Source: Candidatus Aerophobota bacterium | GTDB lineage: Bacteria; Aerophobota; Aerophobia; Aerophobales; B3-G15 | Assembly: GCA_030615365.1 (NCBI GenBank) | Contig: JAUWZM010000063.1 | Coordinates: 1-14,158, forward strand | DNA: 14,158 bases | Reading direction: 5' to 3' | In this document: piece by piece, positions 1-8,356 of the stretch | How the letters are laid out: every line of letters starts with the position of its first letter | Position numbering within the stretch: position 1 is the stretch's first letter | Notes under the pieces: model-generated | Database searches by the model: none | Seen by the model: the letters and a program-made list of their open reading frames with translations, nothing else | What the model was told of the DNA's origin: nothing | Position numbers and translations under genes: made by a program

Positions 1-1
1 A

Positions 2-43
2 GAGGAATTAAGGAAACAGCACCAGCTTAAGATAAATGAGTAA
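2..43 (+). CDS. 3' end of a probable DUF433 antitoxin-like gene (partial)
   Basis: An open frame enters from the left edge and stops at a TAA at 41-43. It encodes a charged tail ending EELRKQHQLKINE. Its stop overlaps the next gene's start in ATGAGTAA, the arrangement expected for a translationally coupled pair. DUF5615 proteins are usually preceded by a small DUF433 protein with a charged helical C-terminus, so this is the likely identity. Only 13 residues are visible, so the assignment rests on position and overlap, not on domain recognition. Confidence 0.35.
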   Translation, partial: EELRKQHQLKINE

Positions 44-500
44 GCGAGAGATAATTCGAATCTATACTAACGAAAGTGTAAACGTAGCAATTGCAGAAGG
101 TTTAAGACGTCGAGGTGTCAACGCTATCTCAGCTAAAGATGTTGGAAATCTGGGACTTACAGATGAAGATCAGTTAAAATACGCATTAAAAGAAAAATTG
201 GTTATATTTACACATGATGATGACTTTCTCAGTTTAATCAGAAAATCTAAGTTAGAACATTGTGGTATAATTTTAGCTTTAATAGTGCCTTATTATGTGG
301 CTTTGCACTTAGCGCTAGCAGAAATAAAAGCCAAAGGATGGCAAGCTCTTGTGAAAGAATTAGGATATGCTGGGGCAACAAAGTTTATTCTTCTTTATGA
401 GCCAGGAGAAGGGAACTATACCGAGAAAAGAAAAGAACTGCTAAAAGATCTTACTATCGATGAAATAATAAGGGAGATTGAAAACAAGAGAAAGAGGTAA
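36..500 (+). CDS. DUF5615 PIN-like protein, probable toxin of a DUF433/DUF5615 pair
   Basis: A 154-residue protein of the DUF5615 (PIN-like, Mut7-C-related) type. Visible landmarks are the N-terminal strand with YTNES at 10-14, the helix and RRRGV at 24-28, the GNLGLTDEDQL segment at 37-47, and FTHDDDFLSL at 58-67. The last carries the acidic cluster D61-D63 typical of this family. The family's usual N-terminal acidic pair (often DE) reads N12-E13 here. Family members are predicted RNases and are commonly toxins paired with DUF433 proteins; the upstream frame that overlaps this start fits that. The protein is somewhat longer than the usual 110-130 residues, with a charged C-terminal extension rich in Lys and Glu. 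It has no obvious role in polysaccharide synthesis and probably marks the edge of the locus. Toxicity is inferred from family and context only. Confidence 0.75.
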   Translation: MSKREIIRIYTNESVNVAIAEGLRRRGVNAISAKDVGNLGLTDEDQLKYALKEKLVIFTHDDDFLSLIRKSKLEHCGIILALIVPYYVALHLALAEIKAKGWQALVKELGYAGATKFILLYEPGEGNYTEKRKELLKDLTIDEIIREIENKRKR

Positions 501-521
501 TTTTGAATTTCGAGATCAGTT

Positions 522-617
522 ATGAGCCATGAACTAAAAGGAGCCATCAAACTAGCCCCGGTAATAAAGGAGCTGGAAACGCATCCAAAAGAATTTGAGG
601 TATTGCAGTTTGAATAG
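522..617 (+). pseudogene. Fragment 1 of a wecB-type UDP-GlcNAc 2-epimerase gene
   Basis: The frame at 543-617 reads AIKLAPVIKELETHPKEFEV and then stops at TAG 615. This matches the N-terminal region of non-hydrolysing UDP-GlcNAc 2-epimerases (WecB/MnaA), whose motif is GTRPEAIK.APVI.EL. The segment that should precede it (FGTRPE) is missing, and the in-frame ATG at 522 gives an unrelated MSHELKG, so the piece is truncated at both ends. It cannot make an enzyme, since the family is about 370 residues long. It lies just upstream of the aminotransferase gene, whose ribosome site begins at 621. A second, related fragment lies at 5046-5216 on the same strand. Confidence 0.7.
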
Positions 618-632
618 AACGGAGGAAAGAAA

Positions 633-1847
633 ATGCATGTTCCCCTGCTGGACTTGAAGCAGCAATACGAGAAAATCGAAAAAGAGGTTGAGGAAGCAGT
701 AAAAGAAGTTCTTCGTGGTGGCTATTACATTCTGGGACCCAATGTAGAAGCTTTTGAACACGAGATTGCCCAATATTGCGGCACAAAATACGCCGTAGGG
801 GTTGCCTCAGGGACAGACGCCTTAAGAATTTCCTTAGCCGCCTTGGGAATCGGAAAAGAAGATGAAGTAATTACCATTCCCTTTACCTTTATTGCTACAA
901 CCGAAGCAATCGCTCAAACAGGTGCGCGGCCAGTATTTGTGGATATAGACGAAGAAACCTTCAATATCAATCCTGAAAAAATTGAGGAAGCTATAACGGA
1001 AAAGACAAAGGCCATAATTCCAGTTCACCTCTATGGACAGCCGGCCGACATGGGACCCATTATGAGAATAGCTAAGAAGTATAAGTTGAAAGTGATCGAG
1101 GATGCGGCTCAAGCTATAGGAGTAGAGTATAGTTTTACTCAATCCTCAAATTCAGACCAACCGTTATCATCTGTCGAGAACTCCACCAGTCCAAATTCCA
1201 ACTCCACAAAAAAGGTGGGCTCCATAGGAGATGCAGGCTGTCTTAGCTTTTTCCCCACCAAGAACTTAGGAGGCTGCGGTGATGGAGGAATGATTATTAC
1301 CGATGATGAGAAAATAGCCAGGAGGGCAAAAGCCCTCAGAGTGCACGGGCAGAGCTCTAACAATTATTTCTATTCTTTAGCTGGCTATAACAGTCGATTG
1401 GATGAGCTGCAAGCAACAATCTTAACGGTAAAACTAAGATACTTAGACGAATGGATAAAGATACGCCGCAAAAAAGCCTCTCTTTATAACCAATTACTTT
1501 CCTCATCTTCTATGCCTATAAAACTTCCCCTTTCAGCTCCTTATAGAAAACATACCTATTCCCTTTACACTATCCGTATCTCTAAAAGGGATGAGCTGAA
1601 GGAATACTTACAAAAAAAGGGAATTGGGACTAAAATCTATTATCCTTTACCTTTACATCTTCAAAAGATATATGGGAGCTTAGGCTATAGGGAAGGAGAT
1701 CTACCCGTAGCGGAAAAGGCCTCAAAAGAGGTTCTCTCTCTTCCCATATATCCAGAGCTGGGAGAAAATAAGGTTGAATTAGTAGGCAGGGAAATCAATA
1801 ATTTTTTCACTACTCACTGCTCACGCATCACCGTTCACGGTATTTAA
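633..1847 (+). CDS. wbpE: DegT/DnrJ/EryC1/StrS sugar aminotransferase, WbpE-like
   Basis: A PLP-dependent aminotransferase of 404 residues. It begins with HVPLLDLKQQY, has the SGTDAL cofactor loop at 59-64, EDAAQA at 156-161 and SFFPTKNLGG at 205-214, with K210 as the Schiff-base lysine. With the dehydrogenase, oxidoreductase and acetyltransferase that follow, it most likely aminates UDP-3-keto-GlcNAcA to UDP-GlcNAc3NA, as WbpE/WlbC does. The start at 633 has GGAGG at 621-625. Two oddities are visible. A Ser/Asn-rich stretch of about 26 residues (167-192) sits between Y166 and KKVGSIGD, where relatives have only a few residues. The last dozen residues (TTHCSRITVHGI) are encoded by a 7-nt repeat array rather than by a normal family C-terminus. 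The catalytic core is otherwise intact, so activity is plausible. Another 3-keto sugar substrate cannot be excluded. Confidence 0.88.
   Translation: MHVPLLDLKQQYEKIEKEVEEAVKEVLRGGYYILGPNVEAFEHEIAQYCGTKYAVGVASGTDALRISLAALGIGKEDEVITIPFTFIATTEAIAQTGARPVFVDIDEETFNINPEKIEEAITEKTKAIIPVHLYGQPADMGPIMRIAKKYKLKVIEDAAQAIGVEYSFTQSSNSDQPLSSVENSTSPNSNSTKKVGSIGDAGCLSFFPTKNLGGCGDGGMIITDDEKIARRAKALRVHGQSSNNYFYSLAGYNSRLDELQATILTVKLRYLDEWIKIRRKKASLYNQLLSSSSMPIKLPLSAPYRKHTYSLYTIRISKRDELKEYLQKKGIGTKIYYPLPLHLQKIYGSLGYREGDLPVAEKASKEVLSLPIYPELGENKVELVGREINNFFTTHCSRITVHGI
1131..1208 (+). other. In-frame low-complexity insertion in the aminotransferase gene
   Basis: These 78 bases encode residues 167-192, rich in Ser, Asn, Thr and Pro. 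Family members normally run from the EDAAQA...Y strand almost directly into KKVGS.GD. The DNA has recurring TCC/TCA-containing words about 6-8 nt apart (TCC at 1182, 1190, 1197 and 1203). This resembles the spacer arrays elsewhere in the window more than normal coding sequence. It keeps the frame and falls in a loop before the PLP lysine strand. Confidence 0.6.
1807..1841 (+). repeat. Heptanucleotide array 1 (TCACNNN x5), partly coding
   Basis: Five exact 7-nt units of form TCACNNN start at 1807, 1814, 1821, 1828 and 1835. They cover the last codons of the aminotransferase gene. The array ends 14 nt before the ATG of the next gene at 1856. The unit is related to the TTACNNN units of the array at 3163-3228. 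Confidence 0.85.
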
Positions 1848-1855
1848 AGGAATCA

Positions 1856-3163
1856 ATGCAAACACTGGAAAAGAAACTAAAGGACAGAAAAGCCAGAATA
1901 GCAGTAATAGGCTTAGGCTACGTAGGTCTTCCCTTAGCCGTAGAAAAAGCTAAAGCTGGTTTTGAAGTAATAGGGATAGAAAGGAAAAAAGAAAGAGTAA
2001 ATATGGTTAATCGGGGGAAAAATTATGTCCCTGATATTATTGATGCTGAGTTAGAAAAAGTAGTAAGAGAAGGAAAGTTAAGAGCAACACAAGACTTTGA
2101 GGCAGTTTCTAAAGTGGATGTTATTTGTATCTGCGTTCCCACTCCTTTGACCAAGAACAAGGAACCCGATATCCAGTACATAGAAGCTGTTACTGAGCGT
2201 CTCATTCCCTATTTTCATAAGGGACAACTGATTGTGTTAGAGAGCACTACTTACCCCGGAACTACACAAGAGGTAATTTTACCTAAGTTACAAAGAAATG
2301 GTCTTAAGGTGGGAGAGGATTTTTACTTAGCCTATTCTCCAGAAAGAATAGATCCAGGAAATAAAAAATACAGAATGAACAATATCTCCAAAGTGGTGGG
2401 AGGAGTAACAAAAAAATGCACCCACTTAGCCAGAACCCTTTATGAGCAAGTAGTGAAAGAAAAGGTTTATTCTGTCTCCTCTCCCAGAGTTGCTGAGATG
2501 GAAAAACTTCTGGAGAATATCTTTCGAAGTGTAAACATCGCCCTCGTTAATGAGATGACTCTTTTATGCAACAGAATGGGAATCAATATCTGGGAAGTAA
2601 TTGAGGTAGCAAAGACCAAGCCCTACGGTTTTATGCCGTTTTACCCCGGACCAGGCCTGGGTGGACACTGTATACCTGTCGATCCATTTTATCTTGCCTG
2701 GAGAGCAAAGGAATACGACTTTAACACCAGGTTTATCGAATTAGCTGGCGAGATTAACGATCAGATGCCCTACTATGTAGTAGAAAGAATGACAAAGATT
2801 CTTAATGAGCATAAAAGATGTCTTAACGGAGCAAAAATACTCATTCTGGGAATCACCTATAAAAAGGATGTAGGCGATCTAAGGGAATCTCCCGCCTTGA
2901 AGATAATAAAGCTATTAGAAAAAGAAGGAGCCGATATTTTCTATCACGATCCCTATATTTCCAGTTTTCTTCTTCAGGGAAAAAAATATAATTCAGTGAA
3001 ACTAGCCGATGATTTCATCGGAAAGGCTGATATCATTCTCATCACTACTAATCACAGCTCTTATGACTATGAGAAAATTACCAAAAAGGCAAATTTGATT
3101 TTTGATACACGCAATGCCACCAGGCATGTAAAGGGTGATCGAGAGAAAATCTATCTCCTTTAA
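1856..3163 (+). CDS. wbpA: UDP-N-acetylglucosamine 6-dehydrogenase, WbpA-like
   Basis: A 435-residue UDP-glucose/GDP-mannose dehydrogenase family enzyme. The NAD-binding GLGYVG is at 19-24. The central domain has K217 and N221 in MEKLLEN. The catalytic cysteine is C272 in PGPGLGGHCIPVDP. The C-terminal UDP-binding domain includes LGITYKKDVGDLRESPA around 331-347. ESTTYPGTT at 129-137 is typical of the WbpA/TviB branch, which oxidises UDP-GlcNAc to UDP-GlcNAcA. The neighbours, a WbpB-like oxidoreductase, WbpE and WbpD, support this substrate over UDP-ManNAc (WecC), although wecB fragments flank the module. Start at 1856 follows AAGGA at 1847-1851, which overlaps the upstream stop codon, so translation is probably coupled. 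Length and all key residues are normal. Confidence 0.9.
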   Translation: MQTLEKKLKDRKARIAVIGLGYVGLPLAVEKAKAGFEVIGIERKKERVNMVNRGKNYVPDIIDAELEKVVREGKLRATQDFEAVSKVDVICICVPTPLTKNKEPDIQYIEAVTERLIPYFHKGQLIVLESTTYPGTTQEVILPKLQRNGLKVGEDFYLAYSPERIDPGNKKYRMNNISKVVGGVTKKCTHLARTLYEQVVKEKVYSVSSPRVAEMEKLLENIFRSVNIALVNEMTLLCNRMGINIWEVIEVAKTKPYGFMPFYPGPGLGGHCIPVDPFYLAWRAKEYDFNTRFIELAGEINDQMPYYVVERMTKILNEHKRCLNGAKILILGITYKKDVGDLRESPALKIIKLLEKEGADIFYHDPYISSFLLQGKKYNSVKLADDFIGKADIILITTNHSSYDYEKITKKANLIFDTRNATRHVKGDREKIYLL

Positions 3164-3228
3164 CTATAGACTATTCGATACCCGAGTAACAGATTATTAC
3201 TCACGCATTACCGATTACGGAGTTAATC
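3163..3228 (+). repeat. Heptanucleotide array 2 filling the wbpA-wbpB gap
   Basis: The whole gap can be cut into 7-nt units. ACTATNN units occur at 3163 and 3170, then degenerate units, then TYACNNN-type units at 3194 (TTATTAC), 3201 (TCACGCA), 3208 (TTACCGA), 3215 (TTACGGA) and 3222 (GTTAATC). The ATG of the next gene follows at 3229 with no intervening base. The array combines both unit types found singly in the other arrays, which links all four as one family. Confidence 0.8.
3219..3222 (+). promoter_or_regulatory. Ribosome binding site built into array 2
   Basis: GGAG lies 6 nt before the ATG at 3229 and is the only Shine-Dalgarno-like site for that gene. It straddles the last two repeat units, so the array itself supplies the translation start signal. 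Confidence 0.55.
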
Positions 3229-4242
3229 ATGAACATAGCAGTAGTAGGGGCAGGAACCTGGGGAAGGAATTTAGTAAGGAACTTTTATGAGATAAAACAG
3301 GCCAATGTCAAGATTTGTTGTGATCTAAATGAAGTTATCTTAGGGAAAATAAAAGAAAAATATCCTCTTATTAAGATAACTACCGATTACGATGAGGTGT
3401 TAGGGGATATAGAAATCGACGCTATAGTCATCGCTACTTCCACATCTACCCATTTTAATTTAGCTAAAAGAGCCTTGGAGGCAGAAAAACATATCTTTGT
3501 GGAAAAGCCTCTTACCCTAAGTTATAACCAAGCTCAAGAATTGGTTGATTTAGCCAAAGAAAAAGAGAAGAAATTAATGGTAGGACATCTCTTAGAGTAT
3601 CATCCAGCAGTTATGGAGATGAGGAAAAGGTTGTGTCAAAATGAAATAGGAAAGATCTATTATCTTTACTCAGAAAGGCTAAATTTAGGCAAGGTGAGAA
3701 CTGCTGAAAATGCTCTATGGTGCCTTGCTCCCCATGATATCTCGGTTATGTTATACCTGTTAGATACTGAACCTGTAGAAGTCTCAGCTTACGGGGGAAT
3801 CTTTCTACAGAAGAAAGAAAAAATAGAAGACGTAGTCTTTGTGAATATTCACTTTAAAAACAGAGTTATAGCCAATCTCCATCTTAGCTGGTTAGATCCA
3901 AATAAGGTAAGGAGGATGACCTTGGTGGGAAGTAAAAAGATGATGGTCTTTGATGATATGGAAAGTCGGGATAAGCTAAAGATATTCGACAAAAGAGTGA
4001 TTAAAAACAATGTCGAGGATAAGGTTGAATTTAACGTAAGATATGGGGATATCTATATTCCTAAAATAGATGCCTCTGAACCTTTAAAGATAGAGTGTCT
4101 TCATTTCATAGATTGCATAAAGAATAATAAAAATCCTCGCAGTGACGGTGAAGATGGCCTGAGAGTGGTGAAAATCCTGGAAGCTGCCCAGAGATCCTTA
4201 AACAAGGGCGGAATACCGATAAGGATAAGGGAAAATGAGTAA
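3229..4242 (+). CDS. wbpB: Gfo/Idh/MocA oxidoreductase, WbpB-like UDP-GlcNAcA 3-dehydrogenase
   Basis: A 337-residue Gfo/Idh/MocA protein. The Rossmann fold starts at residue 2 with GAGTWG at 7-12. The conserved VEKPL is at 91-95 with K93. VGHLLEYHP lies at 118-126, and [12 protein letters not shown] with H169 and D170 at 167-178 is the usual substrate and catalytic region. The C-terminal half is the family's beta-sheet domain. WbpB/WlbA oxidises UDP-GlcNAcA at C3 using bound NAD, giving the keto substrate for the aminotransferase WbpE. Both partner genes are upstream and the acetyltransferase follows directly. The stop codon overlaps the next start in ATGAGTAA (4235-4242), so translation is likely coupled. 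Specificity comes from the gene set; the family alone covers many sugar oxidations. Confidence 0.85.
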   Translation: MNIAVVGAGTWGRNLVRNFYEIKQANVKICCDLNEVILGKIKEKYPLIKITTDYDEVLGDIEIDAIVIATSTSTHFNLAKRALEAEKHIFVEKPLTLSYNQAQELVDLAKEKEKKLMVGHLLEYHPAVMEMRKRLCQNEIGKIYYLYSERLNLGKVRTAENALWCLAPHDISVMLYLLDTEPVEVSAYGGIFLQKKEKIEDVVFVNIHFKNRVIANLHLSWLDPNKVRRMTLVGSKKMMVFDDMESRDKLKIFDKRVIKNNVEDKVEFNVRYGDIYIPKIDASEPLKIECLHFIDCIKNNKNPRSDGEDGLRVVKILEAAQRSLNKGGIPIRIRENE

Positions 4243-4822
4243 TAAAGATTATTTTGTCCATCCTTCCTCTTTTATAGATGATGATGTCCAGATAGGAGAA
4301 GGAACAAAAATCTGGCACTTCTGTCACATAATGTCCGGAGCCAGAATTGGTAAAAACTGTAAAATCGGACAGAATGTATTCATCGATAGGTATGTTTCCA
4401 TTGGAAATAATGTAAAGATTCAGAACAATGTCTCCATTTATAAAGGGGTAACCTTAGAGGATAACGTCTTTTGCGGTCCCTCTATGGTTTTTACCAATGT
4501 TTTCAATCCCCGTTCTGCCTATCCTAGAGATATAAGCGAATATCGGAAGACTCTAGTTAAAAAAGGGGCAACTATTGGAGCAAATGCTACCATAATCTGT
4601 GGTGTCACTCTGGGTAAAAGCGCTTTTATTGGAGCAGGAACGGTAATAACTGAAGATGTGCCCGACTATGCCCTCGTTTATGGGAATCCGGCAAAAATTA
4701 GAGGCTGGATGTGCGAGTGTGGAGAAAAACTGGAATTTAAGAATGACAGGGCGCTATGCAATAAATGCGGAAAAGAATATAAAATCCTAAATGAGAACAA
4801 AGTGATTTGTAATGAAGATTAG
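4235..4822 (+). CDS. wbpD: Hexapeptide-repeat N-acetyltransferase, WbpD-like
   Basis: A 195-residue left-handed beta-helix acyltransferase. Hexapeptide repeats of the [IV]G..[VTAC] type run through roughly residues 13-80 and 108-140. The loop between carries [13 protein letters not shown], typical of the WbpD/WlbB branch, and the fold closes with [10 protein letters not shown] at 149-158. WbpD transfers acetyl from acetyl-CoA to the 3-amino group of UDP-GlcNAc3NA, completing UDP-GlcNAc3NAcA. After the helix comes a small Cys cluster, CEC at 160-162 and CNKC at 175-178, which looks like a zinc ribbon and is seen in a number of WbpD-like proteins. The start overlaps the previous stop. It is the last gene of the four-gene module; about 400 bases without an intact gene follow. 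Confidence 0.88.
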   Translation: MSNKDYFVHPSSFIDDDVQIGEGTKIWHFCHIMSGARIGKNCKIGQNVFIDRYVSIGNNVKIQNNVSIYKGVTLEDNVFCGPSMVFTNVFNPRSAYPRDISEYRKTLVKKGATIGANATIICGVTLGKSAFIGAGTVITEDVPDYALVYGNPAKIRGWMCECGEKLEFKNDRALCNKCGKEYKILNENKVICNED

Positions 4823-5045
4823 CCTCTAGAACTTTATTTTGTTTTTTCGACTTAGTCTTACGTTTGCTCTTTACCGTAATGCTACCTCCTTTGATTTTAG
4901 TTGATTAATTTTATATGGTAGCTGGTTCACCCCGTTAGATGTTTACTGTCTGACAGGGTAAAGAGTAAGTGAACAACATCAAAGGGTACTTAACGATCTT
5001 AATCTATTACTCTTTTTATTATACCAAGACTTTGGACGGAGGACA
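4823..5045. other. Non-coding stretch rich in inverted repeats, possible mobile-element remnant
   Basis: No intact gene is visible here. Several short perfect inverted pairs interlock: CTCTTTACC 4867-4875 with GGTAAAGAG 4957-4965, GCTACC 4881-4886 with GGTAGC 4917-4922, CCTTTGAT 4888-4895 with ATCAAAGG 4978-4985, and GTTCAC 4925-4930 with GTGAAC 4969-4974. On the minus strand an AAAGGAGGT-like site (4886-4894) precedes an open stretch with no ATG that reads VKSKRKTKSKKQNKVLE toward 4823. That looks like the basic N-terminus of a decayed transposase or similar gene. The family is not recognisable. Confidence 0.35.
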
Positions 5046-5216
5046 ATGTTTTCCGGCACACGCCCCGAGGCCATCAAATTAGCCCCGGTGATAAAGAAGC
5101 TGAAAAAGTATCCGGAGATGTTTAAAACAGCAGTAATTGCCATAGGCTACGTTCGATTACTTTCGGTTCAAAACCATAGATGTGAATTAGAGAGTATGAT
5201 TTTAAAATTAACCTAA
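5046..5216 (+). pseudogene. Fragment 2 of a wecB-type UDP-GlcNAc 2-epimerase gene
   Basis: A 56-codon frame with a good ribosome site (GGAGG at 5038-5042). It starts MFSGTRPEAIKLAPVI and continues KKLKKYPEMFKTAV, the N-terminal UDP-binding strand, loop and helix of WecB/MnaA epimerases. From about residue 31 it loses family resemblance, and it ends at TAA 5214-5216, far short of the usual 370 residues. The first strand before FSGTRPE is also shortened. It is therefore a 5' remnant joined to unrelated sequence. It is in the same orientation as fragment 1 at 522-617, and the two share most bases over GCCATCAAA to the GAGCTG/AAGCTG position. A translated short peptide is possible because the start signals are intact, but there is no evidence of function. 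Confidence 0.78.
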
Positions 5217-5231
5217 AGCGAGGATGAAAGA

Positions 5232-7251
<2,020 letters not shown>

Positions 7252-7281
7252 AAAACAGAGGCTAAGGTTAAGAAAGAGTAA

Positions 7282-7401
7282 AGGAGTGAAAAGGGTGGTA
7301 GTGTGATAGGCATTGAGATATTGGATATGAGTGAACATCTATCATCTGATGAACTGGACATAGCTAAATTTGATGTCAGTCGAGCTATTGCCCATAGATA
7401 A
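7282..7401 (+). pseudogene. 3' remnant of a DUF2283-family gene
   Basis: The frame opens after a stop at 7279-7281 and reads EKGGSVIGIEILDMSEHL, then a short acidic tail, ending at TAA 7399-7401. The pattern G.[VI][VI]GIEIL[DN]AS is the C-terminal hallmark of DUF2283 proteins (about 70 residues). Their N-terminal half, with a YD...D.LYI.. strand, is absent here. A GTG at 7303 could start a 32-residue peptide, but without the N-terminal sheet it would not fold as the family does. DUF2283 genes commonly lie next to small toxin-like genes, so this may be the residue of another such pair. Confidence 0.6.
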
Positions 7402-7433
7402 TCCGGTGAAAGCTATTTAACAAAGTATCCCCC

Positions 7434-7468
7434 GGCTGACGACTATCGACTACTAGACTAACGACTAT
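7434..7468 (+). repeat. Heptanucleotide array 3 (GACTANN)
   Basis: Units GGCTGAC, GACTATC, GACTACT, AGACTAA and CGACTAT run in 7-nt steps. GACTA recurs at 7441, 7448, 7456 and 7463 (one step is 8). The array ends 3 nt before the ATG at 7472 and leaves that gene with no Shine-Dalgarno sequence. Confidence 0.8.
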
Positions 7469-7471
7469 CAA

Positions 7472-8278
7472 ATGGATACAGATTTAAAAGAAATCACTAA
7501 TTTGGTGAAGCAGGCTGGAGAAAAGGTTTTAGAAATTTACCAAAGGAAATTTAAGGTTTATGAAAAAGAAGACAAATCGTCCGTTACAGAAGCTGATATA
7601 GCATCAGAAGGAATAATCTTATCCGGTTTGAAAAAGTATGGGTATGGCATTCTTTCTGAGGAAAGCAAAGATGGTTCCTCACGCCTTAAAAAAGAGAAAA
7701 TTTGGATTATTGATCCTTTGGATGGAACACAAGATTTCTTGCAAAAAACAGGAGAGTTTTCTATTATGGTAGGATTGGTGTATAAAAGAGAGCCCTTCCT
7801 GGGAGTGGTTTACAAACCTGTTGGAGATAAGACATATTTTGCTAAAAAAGGAGAAGGTGCTTATTTAAAAAAATCTGGAAGACCCGGAAAGAGATTACAG
7901 GTTTCCAGTGTTTCTAATCTTACCAAGGCTAAATTTGTGTTTAGCAACTTTCATCTTAGCAAGTTAGAAAAAAGATTTATTAAAGCCAGTAAGATAGCTC
8001 AGGCTACCTATATGGGCAGTATCGGAGTTAAGTTAGGTCTTATTGCAGAGGGAAGAGCTGATGGTTACTTGACCACGAGCAATAGAACTTCTCAATGGGA
8101 TATTTGCGCCCCTGAGATTATTTTGAAAGAAGCAGGAGGAAAGGTAACGGACTTAAAGGGTGAGAGTTTTATTTACAATCGTAGACAGATAAGGAACTTC
8201 AATGGCATTGTTGCCAGCAATGGAAGAATTCATACTTCAATAATTGAAAATGTAAGTCAGATAAAGAAGGAAGGATAA
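7472..8278 (+). CDS. cysQ: 3'(2'),5'-bisphosphate nucleotidase, CysQ-like (inositol monophosphatase superfamily)
   Basis: A 268-residue Mg-dependent, Li-sensitive-type phosphatase. Metal ligands are visible as E63 in LSEES, D81 and D84 in WIIDPLDGTQDF, and D210 in SQWDICAPE. The segment EIILKEAGGKVTDLKG completes the superfamily signature. KEDKSSVTEAD at 32-42 and the LDGTQDFL variant (Q where inositol phosphatases have V or T) are typical of CysQ. CysQ hydrolyses 3'-phosphoadenosine 5'-phosphate, the by-product of sulfotransfer. The PAPS-forming gene lies directly downstream, so clearing PAP is the most likely role. No Shine-Dalgarno sequence precedes the ATG, because a 7-nt repeat array occupies that space. 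A broader inositol phosphatase activity cannot be excluded from sequence alone. Confidence 0.87.
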   Translation: MDTDLKEITNLVKQAGEKVLEIYQRKFKVYEKEDKSSVTEADIASEGIILSGLKKYGYGILSEESKDGSSRLKKEKIWIIDPLDGTQDFLQKTGEFSIMVGLVYKREPFLGVVYKPVGDKTYFAKKGEGAYLKKSGRPGKRLQVSSVSNLTKAKFVFSNFHLSKLEKRFIKASKIAQATYMGSIGVKLGLIAEGRADGYLTTSNRTSQWDICAPEIILKEAGGKVTDLKGESFIYNRRQIRNFNGIVASNGRIHTSIIENVSQIKKEG

Positions 8279-8289
8279 AATTGCAACTT

Positions 8290-8338
8290 CCGATTAACGA
8301 CTATTGGACTATTAGAGCATCAGACTACCAGATTATAA
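8290..8338 (+). repeat. Octanucleotide array 4 (GAYTAYNN)
   Basis: Units begin at 8292 (GATTAAC), 8299 (GACTATTG), 8307 (GACTATTA), 8315 (GAGCATCA), 8323 (GACTACCA) and 8331 (GATTATAA). The first step is 7 nt and all later ones are 8. The array ends just before a strong ribosome site (AAGGAG 8341-8346) for the gene at 8357. Confidence 0.8.
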
Positions 8339-8356
8339 GGAAGGAGAAATAAAAAA

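Noticed and set aside
522..617. The wecB-like pieces as WbpI, the epimerase of the UDP-ManNAc3NAcA pathway
   Set aside because: The motif GTRPEAIKLAPVI fits WecB/MnaA. WbpI-type enzymes usually read GARPQFIKA at this position.
5046..5216. A genuine small gene encoding a 56-residue protein
   Set aside because: The start and ribosome site look good, but the first half is plainly the truncated N-terminus of a 2-epimerase and the second half has no coding character, so a remnant is the simpler reading.
8290..8338. CRISPR array
   Set aside because: Units are only 7-8 nt, degenerate and contiguous, with no conserved repeat of 20-40 nt, no spacers and no cas genes.
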